Shown: positions 7,525 to 15,952 of the stretch, one piece after another
Numbering within the stretch: position 1 is the first letter of the stretch
How the letters are laid out: each line of letters begins with the position of its first letter
From: CAZVYN01 sp964631125
GTDB lineage: Bacteria; Eisenbacteria; RBG-16-71-46; CAIMUX01
Reading direction: 5' to 3'
Assembly (NCBI GenBank): GCA_964631125.1
Contig: CAZVYN010000013.1
Location: 1 to 64,000, forward strand
Length of the DNA: 64,000 bases
Notes under the pieces: generated by a model
What the model was told of the DNA's origin: nothing
Seen by the model: only the letters and a program-made list of their open reading frames with translations
The model's database searches: none
Position numbers and translations under genes: made by a program

Positions 7525-10185
7525 CTAGCGCCCTTCTCCCCCGCGCCCCGCCACCCCAAGTTCCTTCACCCGCTCGATCACCTTCACCAACTCCCTCGCT
7601 TCTTCACTCCCCAACTCCCCCGCCGCCCCCTTCGCCAACTCCAGCGCCCCATCGATCGAGTGCTCCTTCGCCCAGAAGCTCCCTCGCAGGATCTCCGCCA
7701 ACTCCGCCGCCGCCGCCGCCATCCGCAGATGCGCCGATGCGCGTGAGACGCTTGTCGCGATGTCCGCGGGCTCGATCGGCCGCTCGATCTCACGCACCTC
7801 TCCCGGTCCGCTCGACCAGCCGCCGTCTTCTCGCGGCCGCTCCCATCGGAACCGCACCACCCCGAGTCGGCGGTTGCGCGGCGCATCGTCAGCCAAGCGC
7901 ACCTCGTAGAGCGCCGTGACCGTGTGCCCCGCGCCGAGCTCGCCCGCGTCGACCGCGTCGTTCCTGAAATCGCGGTCGGCCACGTCGCGGTTCTCATAAC
8001 CGAGCAGCCGGTAGCGCTCGACGACGGCAGGGTCGAACTCGACTTGGATCTTCGCGTCGCGCCCGATGGTCTGCAGCGTGCCCGAGAGTTCGCTCACGAA
8101 GACACGCTCGGCCTCTTCGATCGAGTCGACGTAGTAGGCCGCGCCGTCGCCGTTGTCGGCCAGTTGCTCCATCAGCACGTCGTTGTAGTTGCCCATCCCG
8201 AAACCGATCGTCGAGAGGTAGATCCCGCGGTCACTCTCGCGGCGCACCGTCTCCAGGATCGACTCCGGCCCAGTCCGTCCGACGTTGGCGACGCCGTCCG
8301 AGCAGAGGAGGAGTCGCGCCTGACGACCTTCGCGCCGCATCTCACGCGCCAGCTCGTACCCGATCCGCAGCCCCTCTTCCGCGTTCGTGCTGCCGCTCGG
8401 CGAGAGCGCGTCGATGTGGCTCTGGATGATCGCGCGATCCTCGACCGAGGTCGGGCGCAGCACGACCCGCGACTGCGTTTCGTAGACCACGAGCGCCACG
8501 CGGTCGCTCGGGTGCAGTTCGTCGAGCAGCAGTCCCAGCGCGCGCTTCACCGTCTGCAACCGATCCTCGCGGTCCATCGAGCCCGAGACATCGACGACGA
8601 AGACCAGGTCGGTCGGCTTGCGATCCTCGGCGTCGATCGAACGCCCCTGGATCCCGACCCGCACGAGCTGATGGTTCGGACGGAACGGCGCAGGCGAACC
8701 GTCGACGAAGATCCGGAAGTCGGGCTCGGTGAACTCGGGATAGCCCGGGTCGAATGCGTTGACGAACTCTTCCACCCGGATCGCTTCGCGCGGCGGTAGG
8801 TACCCACGCCCCAGATACTCCCGCGTGATCGTGTACGACGCCCGATCCACATCCACCGCGAAGGTCGACTGCGCATCGTCCCGCGTATCGATGAACGGAT
8901 TCACCCCTTCGGACTCGAAGTACATCGCGTCGTACGGTTCGTCGTTCCGAAGGGCCGTGCCCGCATCGCTGTCGCTCTCGAGGAGAGTGATCGCTCCCCG
9001 ACGCCGCGCTTCGGACGGCGCTCCCGTCGGCGCAGACTGGTTCGTGGCGGTGTCTCGATGCTTCCCGGCTGACGCCACGCCCGCTTCCCCTCGGCCCAGC
9101 GGATCCCGCACCTGGACACCATCGACTTGATACTGCGCCTCGCCCGCTGGACCTCCGCGGAAGTGGATCGCGTCGCCCTTCACGATGACGCCCGCCTTCA
9201 GCCCGATCCTGTCGGCGATCTCGTCGGCGGGTAGACTCTCCATGTCCTTCGAAGTCATCGAATGGGCCGTATCCGTCCGCTTCGTCTCGAGAACTTCCTT
9301 CGTCGCGACGATCTGGAGCTCGGCAATCGTATCCACCGGATGCGAGTCCAAGGTGGCAGCGATCAGCACTCCGTCGTCCGTCGACACGCTCACCGATTCT
9401 GCCGTGACCGTCTGATAACCCATCATGAGCACGCGCAATGTGTAGAGCCCCTCGGGGACGCCGCGGATCGCGAACTCTCCGGTCGGACCCGTCGCAGCGG
9501 CAAACTGGGTTGCGACGAGAACCACGTTGGCGTACTCGAGCGGCCTACCGGCTGCGTCCGAGACTCTCCCTGTGACTGCTCCGTCTTCTCCACCCCGGAA
9601 CAGTTCGATGCGACTCGTGCGGCTTCCCGCGGGTGCGGTTGCCTCGGCGAGCACTGGCCTAGGGTCCTGCGGCGCGTTTTTCGCTGCAACGTCGACGCGG
9701 CTGAGTGCCGGTGCTTCGGGCCGAGCTTCCGCAGCTTGCCGGGAGGCCGCACTGGGGGATGGGACGGGAACCGTCGCCTGGCGACCTCCCGGGGCTGCGG
9801 TCTCGGGCTCGGGCTCAGGCTCGGATTCGGATTCGGATTCGGGCTCGGAGTCCAACATCGAGGTTTGCGGAACTGCTTGCTCCTTGGTCTCCATCGCGCC
9901 TGTGTCCGCCTCCGGCGGCTGGATGCGTATCTGCGGCTCCGGACCGTCCGAGAGGAGGATCACGAGCAAGACGGCCGCGACGGCAGCAGCGCCGATGGGG
10001 GCGAGCCACCACGAACGCCAGCGGCGGCGCGCCGACGAGCCGTCTGCGTCGGAGCCGTGCGCTGGATCATCGCTCCGCAGCGGCTCCAGCTCTTCCCCTC
10101 GCGCGTGGCGCTCGAGGTTCTTCCAGACGCGCGCCTTCTCAGCTTCCGTGAGTTGATCGCGGCGACGATCGAAGTGCTCGTTCAT
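7525..10185 (-). CDS. Composite VWA protein: anti-sigma-like N-terminus, CarboxypepD_reg, plug-like segment, VWA and DUF3520
   Basis: 886 residues. Residues 1-55 are a charged cytoplasmic segment, followed by a single membrane helix at about 60-79. This topology, and a start overlapping the sigma-factor stop (ATGA), suggest an anti-sigma role. Then come a Glu/Ser/Pro linker (about 111-129), a carboxypeptidase-regulatory beta-sandwich (about 200-260), and a TonB-plug-like stretch (about 315-365, 'GVIVKGDAIHFRGG', 'YQVDGVQVRDPLG'). A VWA domain follows with MIDAS motif DVSGS near 530, then a DUF3520-like C-terminus as in YfbK proteins. VWA-DUF3520 proteins are common near ECF sigma factors; the plug-like insert without a barrel is odd. 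Likely envelope-located and co-regulated with the sigma factor. Confidence 0.85.
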   Translation of the reverse strand: MNEHFDRRRDQLTEAEKARVWKNLERHARGEELEPLRSDDPAHGSDADGSSARRRWRSWWLAPIGAAAVAAVLLVILLSDGPEPQIRIQPPEADTGAMETKEQAVPQTSMLDSEPESESESEPEPEPETAAPGGRQATVPVPSPSAASRQAAEARPEAPALSRVDVAAKNAPQDPRPVLAEATAPAGSRTSRIELFRGGEDGAVTGRVSDAAGRPLEYANVVLVATQFAAATGPTGEFAIRGVPEGLYTLRVLMMGYQTVTAESVSVSTDDGVLIAATLDSHPVDTIAELQIVATKEVLETKRTDTAHSMTSKDMESLPADEIADRIGLKAGVIVKGDAIHFRGGPAGEAQYQVDGVQVRDPLGRGEAGVASAGKHRDTATNQSAPTGAPSEARRRGAITLLESDSDAGTALRNDEPYDAMYFESEGVNPFIDTRDDAQSTFAVDVDRASYTITREYLGRGYLPPREAIRVEEFVNAFDPGYPEFTEPDFRIFVDGSPAPFRPNHQLVRVGIQGRSIDAEDRKPTDLVFVVDVSGSMDREDRLQTVKRALGLLLDELHPSDRVALVVYETQSRVVLRPTSVEDRAIIQSHIDALSPSGSTNAEEGLRIGYELAREMRREGRQARLLLCSDGVANVGRTGPESILETVRRESDRGIYLSTIGFGMGNYNDVLMEQLADNGDGAAYYVDSIEEAERVFVSELSGTLQTIGRDAKIQVEFDPAVVERYRLLGYENRDVADRDFRNDAVDAGELGAGHTVTALYEVRLADDAPRNRRLGVVRFRWERPREDGGWSSGPGEVREIERPIEPADIATSVSRASAHLRMAAAAAELAEILRGSFWAKEHSIDGALELAKGAAGELGSEEARELVKVIERVKELGVAGRGGEGR
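9802..9849. repeat. 6-bp coding microsatellite (Ser/Pro-Glu linker)
   Basis: Eight consecutive 6-base units of the type CTCGGG/TTCGGA on the plus strand encode the alternating Ser-Glu and Pro-Glu linker of the VWA protein. Copy-number change by slippage would keep the frame and only alter linker length. Confidence 0.8.
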
Positions 10186-10763
10186 GACAGTTGTCCCTTC
10201 AGACCCTCGGCGACCGGAAGCCCGCTCTCACCCAGAAGACCTTGCATGCGTTCGCGCGCTCGCGTGTGGTGCACCCGGACGGTGCTCTCCTTGCAGCGGA
10301 GGATGGCGGCGATCTCGCGGTAGTCGAGTCCGTCCCATTCGCGCAGCAGGAGCGCCGCACGTTGATGCCCCGAAAGCTTGGCGAGCGCGCGGTTCAGCGC
10401 GGCTCGTTCGCTCGCGAAGCGCACGTGGCCTGTGTCCGGCCCGACCCACGCCGTGGACTCGTGCAGTTCGACGCTGCGTTTGATCCGCTTCAGCGCCGAG
10501 CGCTTCCAGTCCATCGCCAGATGCCACGCGATGCGCCGTAGCCACTGCGCGAGAGGCGCGTCACCTCGGTAACTGCCGAGGTGAGTCCACGCCCGCACGA
10601 AGGTTTCCTGCAGGAGATCGAGCGCCTCGTCGCGGTCCCCGACCTGATAGGCCAGGAGCGAGAAGAGCCGGTCGGCCGTGGCGTCGTAGAGACTTCGCCA
10701 CGCCGATTCGTCGCCCGCCGCCGCTCTTCGCGCGAGGTTCCGATCTGCTTCGGTGTCTTGCAT
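10182..10763 (-). CDS. ECF-type RNA polymerase sigma-70 family factor
   Basis: 193 residues from ATG 10763 behind GGGAG; longer extensions run into repetitive intergenic DNA. Region 2 (about 18-85) includes 'DEALDLLQETFVRAW' and 'RIAWHLAMDWKR'. Region 4 (about 125-175) has the helix-turn-helix 'LDYREIAAILRCKESTVRVH'. No region 3 is present, as in extracytoplasmic-function sigma factors. Its stop overlaps the start of the membrane-anchored VWA protein, whose short cytoplasmic N-terminus is the obvious candidate anti-sigma. Autoregulation from the upstream intergenic region is plausible but no promoter was identified. Confidence 0.93.
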   Translation of the reverse strand: MQDTEADRNLARRAAAGDESAWRSLYDATADRLFSLLAYQVGDRDEALDLLQETFVRAWTHLGSYRGDAPLAQWLRRIAWHLAMDWKRSALKRIKRSVELHESTAWVGPDTGHVRFASERAALNRALAKLSGHQRAALLLREWDGLDYREIAAILRCKESTVRVHHTRARERMQGLLGESGLPVAEGLKGQLS

Positions 10764-10851
10764 GACGGCTCCCGGTCTCACTCCCCCGATTGCGGCCTCA
10801 TGGACGCGCCCGGGCGCGGCGTTGCTTACGACGGGTTTGCGCGGATGGCGT

Positions 10852-10928
10852 GGGTCGCGTGGGTCGCGCGAGCCTGCGGGTCGCTGGGGCCTCCGGGTCG
10901 CACGGGTCGCGCGGGTCCCGCAGGTCCC
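10852..10928. repeat. Degenerate 9-bp-period GGGTCGC tandem repeat
   Basis: The heptamer GGGTCGC occurs at 10852, 10861, 10878, 10895 and 10904, with variants GGGTCCC at 10913 and AGGTCCC at 10922. Spacings are 9 or 17 bases, so this is a diverged 9-mer array. It ends 18 bases before the long palindrome. Confidence 0.75.
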
Positions 10929-10946
10929 ACCGCCGCGCCGTCCGTG

Positions 10947-11002
10947 GCTTGTGAAAAATGGTGCAACTATTGCCGGCAATAGTTGCACCATTTTTCACAA
11001 GC
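10947..11002. repeat. Perfect 56-bp palindrome
   Basis: Two 28-base arms pair without mismatch or loop around the centre 10974/10975 (CCGG). The arm contains TTGTGAAAAATGGTGCAAC and is much richer in A/T than its surroundings. It could form a cruciform or a very stable RNA hairpin. It may be a transposon-derived REP-like element, a bidirectional terminator or a protein-binding site. No second copy was seen in the window. Confidence 0.9.
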
Positions 11003-11196
11003 GGGGCGCGCCATCGAGGACGTCCCGCCCACCAGGTGCGGATCAGACCGCGCGCTTGGGCGTGAGCCGTCGACGTCGCGCCCTTCCGAGTGGCCCCGCC
11101 ATCCCGCATTTGCGTAGCCTCCGCCGCATGCCTACCGACCCGACACCTCGCAGTGGTCCAACTCCACCACAGACGCGCCCACTGGTGCGCCCACCC

Positions 11197-12252
11197 ATGC
11201 GCCTCATCCGCACCGACCGGTTTCTGGAGCACGACCCTGGCCCCGGGCATCCAGAACATCCGGGACGTCTCGCGGCGATCTATCGCGATCTCGACGCGCG
11301 ACCGCTCGCGGGGACGGAGTTCGCGGCGCCGCGCAAGGCTTCCGATGAGGAGATCACGCGTGTCCACACGGCGGATCATCTGCGCGTGATCGAGGCGACG
11401 CGAGGGATTGCTTCGTCGCGCCTCGACAGCGACACCACCACGAGTGCGGCCTCGGCGGAGGCGGCGCGGCTGGCGGCGGGGGCGATGCTCTCGGCGGTCG
11501 AGCAGGTCATGAGCGGCGAATCGCACGGGGCTTTCGCTCTCGTGCGTCCGCCGGGACATCACGCCGAAGTCGGCGCGGCGATGGGGTTCTGTCTCTACAA
11601 CAACGTCGCGGTGGCGGCGCAGTTCGCGCTCGATCATCTCGGCGTGAAGCGCGTGGTCATCGTCGATCCGGACGTGCACCATGGCAACGGCACACAGCAT
11701 TCCTTCTACGATCGCAAGGATGTCCTCTACATCTCGAGCCATCGCTATCCCTTCTATCCGGGCACAGGTTGGTTCGACGAAGTCGGCGTCGGCCGCGGCG
11801 AAGGCTACACGGTCAACCTCCCGATGCCGGGCGGCATGGGCGATGCCGACTTCCTCCATCTCTATCGGCGCGTGGTCGACCCGATCGTGGCGGCGTTCGA
11901 GCCCGAACTCGTCCTGGTCTCGGCCGGGTTCGATACATGGAAGCTCGATCCACTCGGCGGGATGGCGGTGACCGAGCGCGGGTTCCGGGAGCTGTTCGGG
12001 GTCTTCGCGGGATGGGCGGAGCGGCACTGTCCAGGGCGCATCGCGCTGGCGCTGGAAGGTGGGTATGACTTGGCGGGACTGGTGAACGGCGTGCGGGCGG
12101 CGGTGGAGTCGGTGACGGGGGATGAGGTCGCTGAGAGGTCGGGTGCTGCTCCGGGGGGGCTCGATCCTATCGACTTCCTCGACGTGGGAGTTCGGACGAG
12201 GGATGTAGCGGAACGCGCGCACGCGGCGCTCGCGCGTTACTGGCCGACTTGA
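11197..12252 (+). CDS. AcuC/HDAC-family (class II type) histone deacetylase-like protein
   Basis: 351 residues from ATG 11197, chosen because 'MRLIRTDRFLEHDPGPGHPEHP' (in part) is where family members begin; ATG 11128 would add 23 residues and neither start has a clear ribosome-binding site. The arginase/deacetylase fold is shown by 'RPPGHHAE' (catalytic His pair at 121-122), 'DPDVHHGNGTQ' (zinc ligands near 160), and the downstream 'VSAGFDTWKLDPLGG' aspartate. Family members are Zn-dependent amidohydrolases acting on acetyl-lysine, acetylpolyamines or related amides; the substrate here is unknown. The last 16 bases overlap the convergent serB gene. Confidence 0.93.
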   Translation: MRLIRTDRFLEHDPGPGHPEHPGRLAAIYRDLDARPLAGTEFAAPRKASDEEITRVHTADHLRVIEATRGIASSRLDSDTTTSAASAEAARLAAGAMLSAVEQVMSGESHGAFALVRPPGHHAEVGAAMGFCLYNNVAVAAQFALDHLGVKRVVIVDPDVHHGNGTQHSFYDRKDVLYISSHRYPFYPGTGWFDEVGVGRGEGYTVNLPMPGGMGDADFLHLYRRVVDPIVAAFEPELVLVSAGFDTWKLDPLGGMAVTERGFRELFGVFAGWAERHCPGRIALALEGGYDLAGLVNGVRAAVESVTGDEVAERSGAAPGGLDPIDFLDVGVRTRDVAERAHAALARYWPT

Positions 12253-13445
12253 AGCTCCGCTAGGTCGGCCTGAGAGAGGCCCAACAGATAGAGCAAACCA
12301 AAAAGACTGTTCTGATGGATGGCGCCGTCGGCGGCGCGCTTGGCGACTTCCTTGGCGCGGAAGGCGACTCCGAGACCGGCAGCCTGCAACATCGGGACGT
12401 CGTTGGCCCCGTCGCCGACTCCGACCACCTGAGAGAGCGGCACTCCTTCGCGCCGCGCGATCTCTCGCAACAGATCGGCCTTTCCGCGCGCGCCGATGAT
12501 CGGGGGCACGACGCGACCGGTGAGCATGCCGTCTTCGATCTCCAACTCGTTGCCGAACGCATAATCGAGGCCGAGCACGCGCTTCAGATGCTCGGTGAAG
12601 AAGCTGAAGCCGCCGCTGATCACCGCAACCTTGTAGCCGAGCAGCTTCAACGCGGTGATCACCTCGGCGGCGCCGGCGGTGAGCGGCAGGCTCTGTTCGA
12701 CCTGGCGAAGGGTCCAGACCGGCAGTCCGCGCAACAACGCCACCCGTTCGATCAGCGCGGCCTCGAAATCCAATTCTCCCGCCATCGCGCGGCGTGTGAT
12801 CTCCGAGACCCGGTCGACCACGCCGGCGCGGCGCGCGAGTTCGTCGATCACCTCGCCCGCGACCAAGGTCGAGTCGGCGTCGAAGACCACGACGCGCTTG
12901 CTCTGCCGATAGACCGAGGCGCGCGAGAGTCCGACGTCGATCCCTTCCGCCTCACACTCCAAGAAGAGATCGCGACGAAACGCGTTCACGTCCGCGGTGC
13001 GGCTCGCATCGACCAGGAACTCGGCTGCGCGCAGGTCGTCCTCGGCCAGGCGCCGGATGCTGACGACATTGGCGTTGTGGCGTCGCGTGACCTCCGCCAC
13101 GGTCGCGACCATCTGCGCGGTCGCCTCGGAACCGAGGAGAGTCAGCGCCCAGAGATCCCGCTCCTTCAGCGTAATCAGTTCCTCCGGCGAGATCGGGCGC
13201 GCGACGACCTGCAGCCCGAGTCGACCCGCCGCGGGGAAGAACTTCTCCAGCAGCACGTGCGCATGGCGCGGATTGCCGCCCAGATCGACGAGGAATGACA
13301 GCGCCAAGAGGTCCTGCAGCGTCGCTTGCTCCAGGTCGACCAGCTCGATCCCGGCGTCCGCGAGCACACGGGAGAGCTCCGCGAGGATGCCGGGCCGATC
13401 TCGGCCCGAGACCGAGAGAATGAGCGGTTCGATCAAGGGGCGCAT
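12237..13445 (-). CDS. serB: Phosphoserine phosphatase with two N-terminal ACT domains
   Basis: 402 residues from ATG 13445. The last step of serine synthesis, hydrolysis of O-phospho-L-serine, is carried out by the C-terminal HAD domain: motif I 'VVFDADSTLV' near 187 (nucleophile and general acid Asp), 'ISGGFSFFTEHLK' (motif II Ser), and 'GVGDGANDVPML' (motif IV acidic residues). Residues about 5-165 form two ACT-like regulatory domains ('LSVSGRDRPGILAEL' start, 'LTLLGSEATAQMVATV'), as in long actinobacterial and proteobacterial SerB, suggesting serine feedback. The start overlaps the mobA end by 13 bases, so it is the last gene of the moeA-moaC-mobA operon. Confidence 0.95.
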   Translation of the reverse strand: MRPLIEPLILSVSGRDRPGILAELSRVLADAGIELVDLEQATLQDLLALSFLVDLGGNPRHAHVLLEKFFPAAGRLGLQVVARPISPEELITLKERDLWALTLLGSEATAQMVATVAEVTRRHNANVVSIRRLAEDDLRAAEFLVDASRTADVNAFRRDLFLECEAEGIDVGLSRASVYRQSKRVVVFDADSTLVAGEVIDELARRAGVVDRVSEITRRAMAGELDFEAALIERVALLRGLPVWTLRQVEQSLPLTAGAAEVITALKLLGYKVAVISGGFSFFTEHLKRVLGLDYAFGNELEIEDGMLTGRVVPPIIGARGKADLLREIARREGVPLSQVVGVGDGANDVPMLQAAGLGVAFRAKEVAKRAADGAIHQNSLFGLLYLLGLSQADLAELQVGQ

Positions 13446-14059
13446 GTGTCTCCAGGCGGCGGGGTGGTCTCTGACCCGAGCCACCGACTCAGTTCCTCAG
13501 GCGTATTGACGTTCTCGAATTGGTCGGCCGTTTCGGGCGGGATCTCGATCCATCGAACGTCTCGATCGGCCAGGAAGTAATGCGCCGCGCGACCTTCCAG
13601 ATCGAGGAACCGCGTCAACGACTTCGCGATCCGCGGCATCCAGAGGGCGACCAGCGGCTCCTGGAGGCCGTCGGCATGCCGGAAGGCGGTGACCTCGGCT
13701 CGGGGATCTGCATCGTCCGTGAGACGAGCGAGCAGCGCGGACGTCATGCGAGGCAGATCACACGGCAAAGTCAGAGCCGCTCGACCGCCGCCGAAGAGGA
13801 GGGCCGATTCGACTCCCGAGAGCGGACCCGCGCTCAGGCGCCGATCGGGAATCGCCCGGCGGCCGCTCGGAGCGGAGTCTCGCCCGCAGATCACGACCTC
13901 GGCGCAGAGAGGACCGAGGACCGCCGCCGAGCGCTCCGCCCAATTGAGCGACTCGGGGTCGGTCGGGTCGACCGGCAACAGAGCCTTGTCGCGACCCAGT
14001 CGGCGGGAGAGGCCGCCCGCGAGGACCGCGCCCAGAAGAGTCTCGCGGTTCATCGTCAC
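13433..14059 (-). CDS. mobA: Molybdenum cofactor guanylyltransferase
   Basis: 208 residues. Transfers GMP to Mo-molybdopterin to form the bis-MGD cofactor of DMSO-reductase-type enzymes. The NTP-transferase signature 'AVLAGGLSRRLGRDKALL' spans about 11-28, 'GPLSGVESAL' and 'LPCDLPRMT' (Mg-binding Asp) follow, and 'NVNTPEEL' closes the domain. Translation could begin at GTG 14059 (GAGG 6 bases upstream, preferred) or ATG 14053. It lies 13 bases after moaC and overlaps serB, within a cofactor operon. Confidence 0.92.
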   Translation of the reverse strand: MTMNRETLLGAVLAGGLSRRLGRDKALLPVDPTDPESLNWAERSAAVLGPLCAEVVICGRDSAPSGRRAIPDRRLSAGPLSGVESALLFGGGRAALTLPCDLPRMTSALLARLTDDADPRAEVTAFRHADGLQEPLVALWMPRIAKSLTRFLDLEGRAAHYFLADRDVRWIEIPPETADQFENVNTPEELSRWLGSETTPPPGDTCAP

Positions 14060-14072
14060 GCGTGGCCTCGGA

Positions 14073-14561
14073 TCATCGCCCTCGGCGACGATAGTCGCCG
14101 CTCTTGCCGCCCGACTTCTCCAACAGGCGGATCGGCCCGATCTCGATCCCCTTCTCGATCGCTTTCAGCATGTCGTAGACGGTGAGCGCCGCGATGGAAA
14201 CGGCGGTGAGCGCTTCCATCTCGACGCCGGTCCGTCCTTCACATCGCACCTCGGCGCGCAGTCGAACCTCGCTGCGCACCAGGCGCGCCTCGATCTGGAT
14301 CGCATCGAGCGGGAGCGGATGACAGAGCGGGATCAGGTCGGACGTGCGCTTGGCGCCCTGGATTCCCGCGAGTCGCGCCACCTCGAGAACGTTTCCCTTG
14401 GCGACGGCCGAAGCGCGCACGGCGCGTGCGGCGGTCGGCCCGATCGTGACCCGTCCCTCGGCCACGGCGCGTCGCGCGGTAATCTGCTTCCCGCCGACAT
14501 CCACCATGCTCGCTTCGCCGCGCGGCCCGACGTGCGATAACTTCGAACGCTCACGCGGCAT
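14073..14561 (-). CDS. moaC: Cyclic pyranopterin monophosphate synthase
   Basis: 162 residues from ATG 14561 behind GGGAGG; the start overlaps the moeA end by 11 bases. MoaC works with MoaA to convert GTP to cyclic pyranopterin. Signatures are 'MVDVGGKQITARRAVAEG' near 18, 'KGNVLEVARLAGI', 'TSDLIPLCHPLPL' (catalytic His region) and 'GVEMEALTAVSIAALTVYDM' with the conserved Glu/Lys pocket. MoaA, MoaE and MoeB are not in the window, so the pathway must be completed elsewhere. Confidence 0.95.
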   Translation of the reverse strand: MPRERSKLSHVGPRGEASMVDVGGKQITARRAVAEGRVTIGPTAARAVRASAVAKGNVLEVARLAGIQGAKRTSDLIPLCHPLPLDAIQIEARLVRSEVRLRAEVRCEGRTGVEMEALTAVSIAALTVYDMLKAIEKGIEIGPIRLLEKSGGKSGDYRRRGR

Positions 14562-15828
14562 GCCACGCCTCCCGGAAGAGTGGATGGATGGGGATGAGTT
14601 GGCCGGCGCGCGCACGCGGTCGCACCGCGTCGAGCGGCGCCAGGCAGTTCGCACGACTCGCCGCCACGAAGTCGCCCGACCCGTTCCAGGCGAGTGCGGT
14701 CACCTGCCATCGGCCGTCCTCGCCCGGAACGCAACGCGCCGGCACGAAGTGAGTCAGCCCCGGCTTGCGCACGATCGAGTCGGTCAGTCGCGCCGTCCAG
14801 GTCCACGGCGTCATCAGCGCAGGACCACTCTCCCTGCGCCCTGCGCCCGCCGCGACCCGGAGATACGGCGCGAGGAACTCCCACGCCGTCGCCAAGACGG
14901 AGACCGGATTCCCCGGCAGCGCGAAAACCGCGCGCCGCGCGCCGCCGGAACCGACCGTGCCGAAGAGAAGCGGCTTGCCGGGACGCATGGCGACCCCGTG
15001 CAACCGCACGCGCCAACCTCTCGAGCGCAAAACGTGCGGGACGCGGTCGAAGTCTCCTTGGGAGACTCCGCCCGTCATGACCACCACACGCGAGGCCTCC
15101 GCGCGCTCCAACGCCCGCTCCAGTGCGCGGTCTTGGTCGACGGCCGTCGACATCGACTGGACGATCGCGGCGCCGGTCGCGCCGAGCAGCGCCCGCAGGA
15201 ACGGCGCATTGCTGTTGCGGATCTCTTCCGCGCGCGGCGTGCTCAAAGCCGGCACGATCTCGCCGCCCGTCGAGACGATCGCCACCAATGCAGGCGCGAA
15301 CGTGGCGATCTCGACGGCGCCGACCGACGCCAAGACCGCCAGGTGCGATGCTTCGAGCTTCGTGTCGCGCGGCACGACTACCGTCCCTCGTCGCGCGTCC
15401 TCCCCGCGTGGCGCGAAGCCCGGGTGTTCCCCTTCGAGCGGCCCCTCGAGGACGATCCGGTTCCCCCCGCTCGAAGGATCGGTACGCCGCGAGCGCTCCA
15501 CCATGACCACCCCACGCGTCCCTGGTGGCGCCGGGGCGCCGGTCATGATGCGCAGCGCCTCGCCTGCGCGGAGGACTCCGGGCCAGGATTCCCCCGCGGC
15601 GATCCGACCGACCTCGCGAAACTCGACGCCCGACTTCCACGCGCCGCGAAACGCGACCGCGTAGCCGTCGACCGCGGAACGATCGAAGGGAGGCAGGTCA
15701 CGGTCGGCTCGGACATCCGCCGCGAGGACTCTTCCGAGTGCGTCCTCGAGCGGAGTCTTCGCGGCGAGTGGAGGGAGCGCGTATCGCGACAGGAGCGCGC
15801 GCGCCTCATCCACCGAGATCAGGGGCAT
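14551..15828 (-). CDS. moeA: Molybdopterin molybdenumtransferase
   Basis: 425 residues from ATG 15828 preceded by AGAGGA. Inserts molybdate into adenylated molybdopterin. It has the four MoeA regions: 'LPPFDRSAVDGYAV' near 45, the 'IMTGAPAPPGTRGVVMVER' substrate loop, the MogA-like domain with 'VVMTGGVSQGDFDRV', and 'FALPGNPVSVLA', then a C-terminal beta-barrel. First gene of the moeA-moaC-mobA-serB run, whose members overlap or nearly touch and are surely co-transcribed. Confidence 0.95.
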   Translation of the reverse strand: MPLISVDEARALLSRYALPPLAAKTPLEDALGRVLAADVRADRDLPPFDRSAVDGYAVAFRGAWKSGVEFREVGRIAAGESWPGVLRAGEALRIMTGAPAPPGTRGVVMVERSRRTDPSSGGNRIVLEGPLEGEHPGFAPRGEDARRGTVVVPRDTKLEASHLAVLASVGAVEIATFAPALVAIVSTGGEIVPALSTPRAEEIRNSNAPFLRALLGATGAAIVQSMSTAVDQDRALERALERAEASRVVVMTGGVSQGDFDRVPHVLRSRGWRVRLHGVAMRPGKPLLFGTVGSGGARRAVFALPGNPVSVLATAWEFLAPYLRVAAGAGRRESGPALMTPWTWTARLTDSIVRKPGLTHFVPARCVPGEDGRWQVTALAWNGSGDFVAASRANCLAPLDAVRPRARAGQLIPIHPLFREAWHAA

Positions 15829-15865
15829 GTCGATTCCTCTGAGGGCGATTTCTCCGGGAATGAAA

Positions 15866-15897
15866 GAAGCCCGAGGAGTTTAACCTCCCCGGGCTTC
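15866..15897 (-). terminator. Hairpin terminator downstream of the Cys-rich protein gene
   Basis: A 13-bp stem with one mismatch (GAAGCCCG...CGGGCTTC) and a 6-base loop lies 56 bases after the Cys-rich gene stop and 38 bases before moeA. On the minus strand it is followed by CTTTC, a weak U-tract. It would separate the secreted-protein transcript from the moeA operon. Confidence 0.55.
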
Positions 15898-15952
15898 CAT
15901 CTCGTCCTCTCGCCGCTCGCGCGGCGGAGAATCAGCTCAGCCCTGAATCGAC

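Larger units (their letters stand above)
10764..11196. other. 433-base divergent intergenic region with repeats
   Basis: This non-coding spacer separates the sigma-factor and deacetylase genes. It contains a 9-bp-period GGGTCGC array, a perfect 56-bp AT-richer palindrome, and roughly 190 further bases in which only alternative deacetylase starts (ATG 11128, GTG 11185) stand out. Open frames crossing it translate to low-complexity sequence and are not credible genes. Confidence 0.7.

Noticed and set aside
9802..9849. 6-bp repeat considered as a mobile or regulatory array
   Set aside because: It is in frame and encodes the Ser/Pro-Glu linker of the VWA protein.
10947..11002. Palindrome considered as a CRISPR repeat
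   Set aside because: Only one copy, no spacers and no cas genes.
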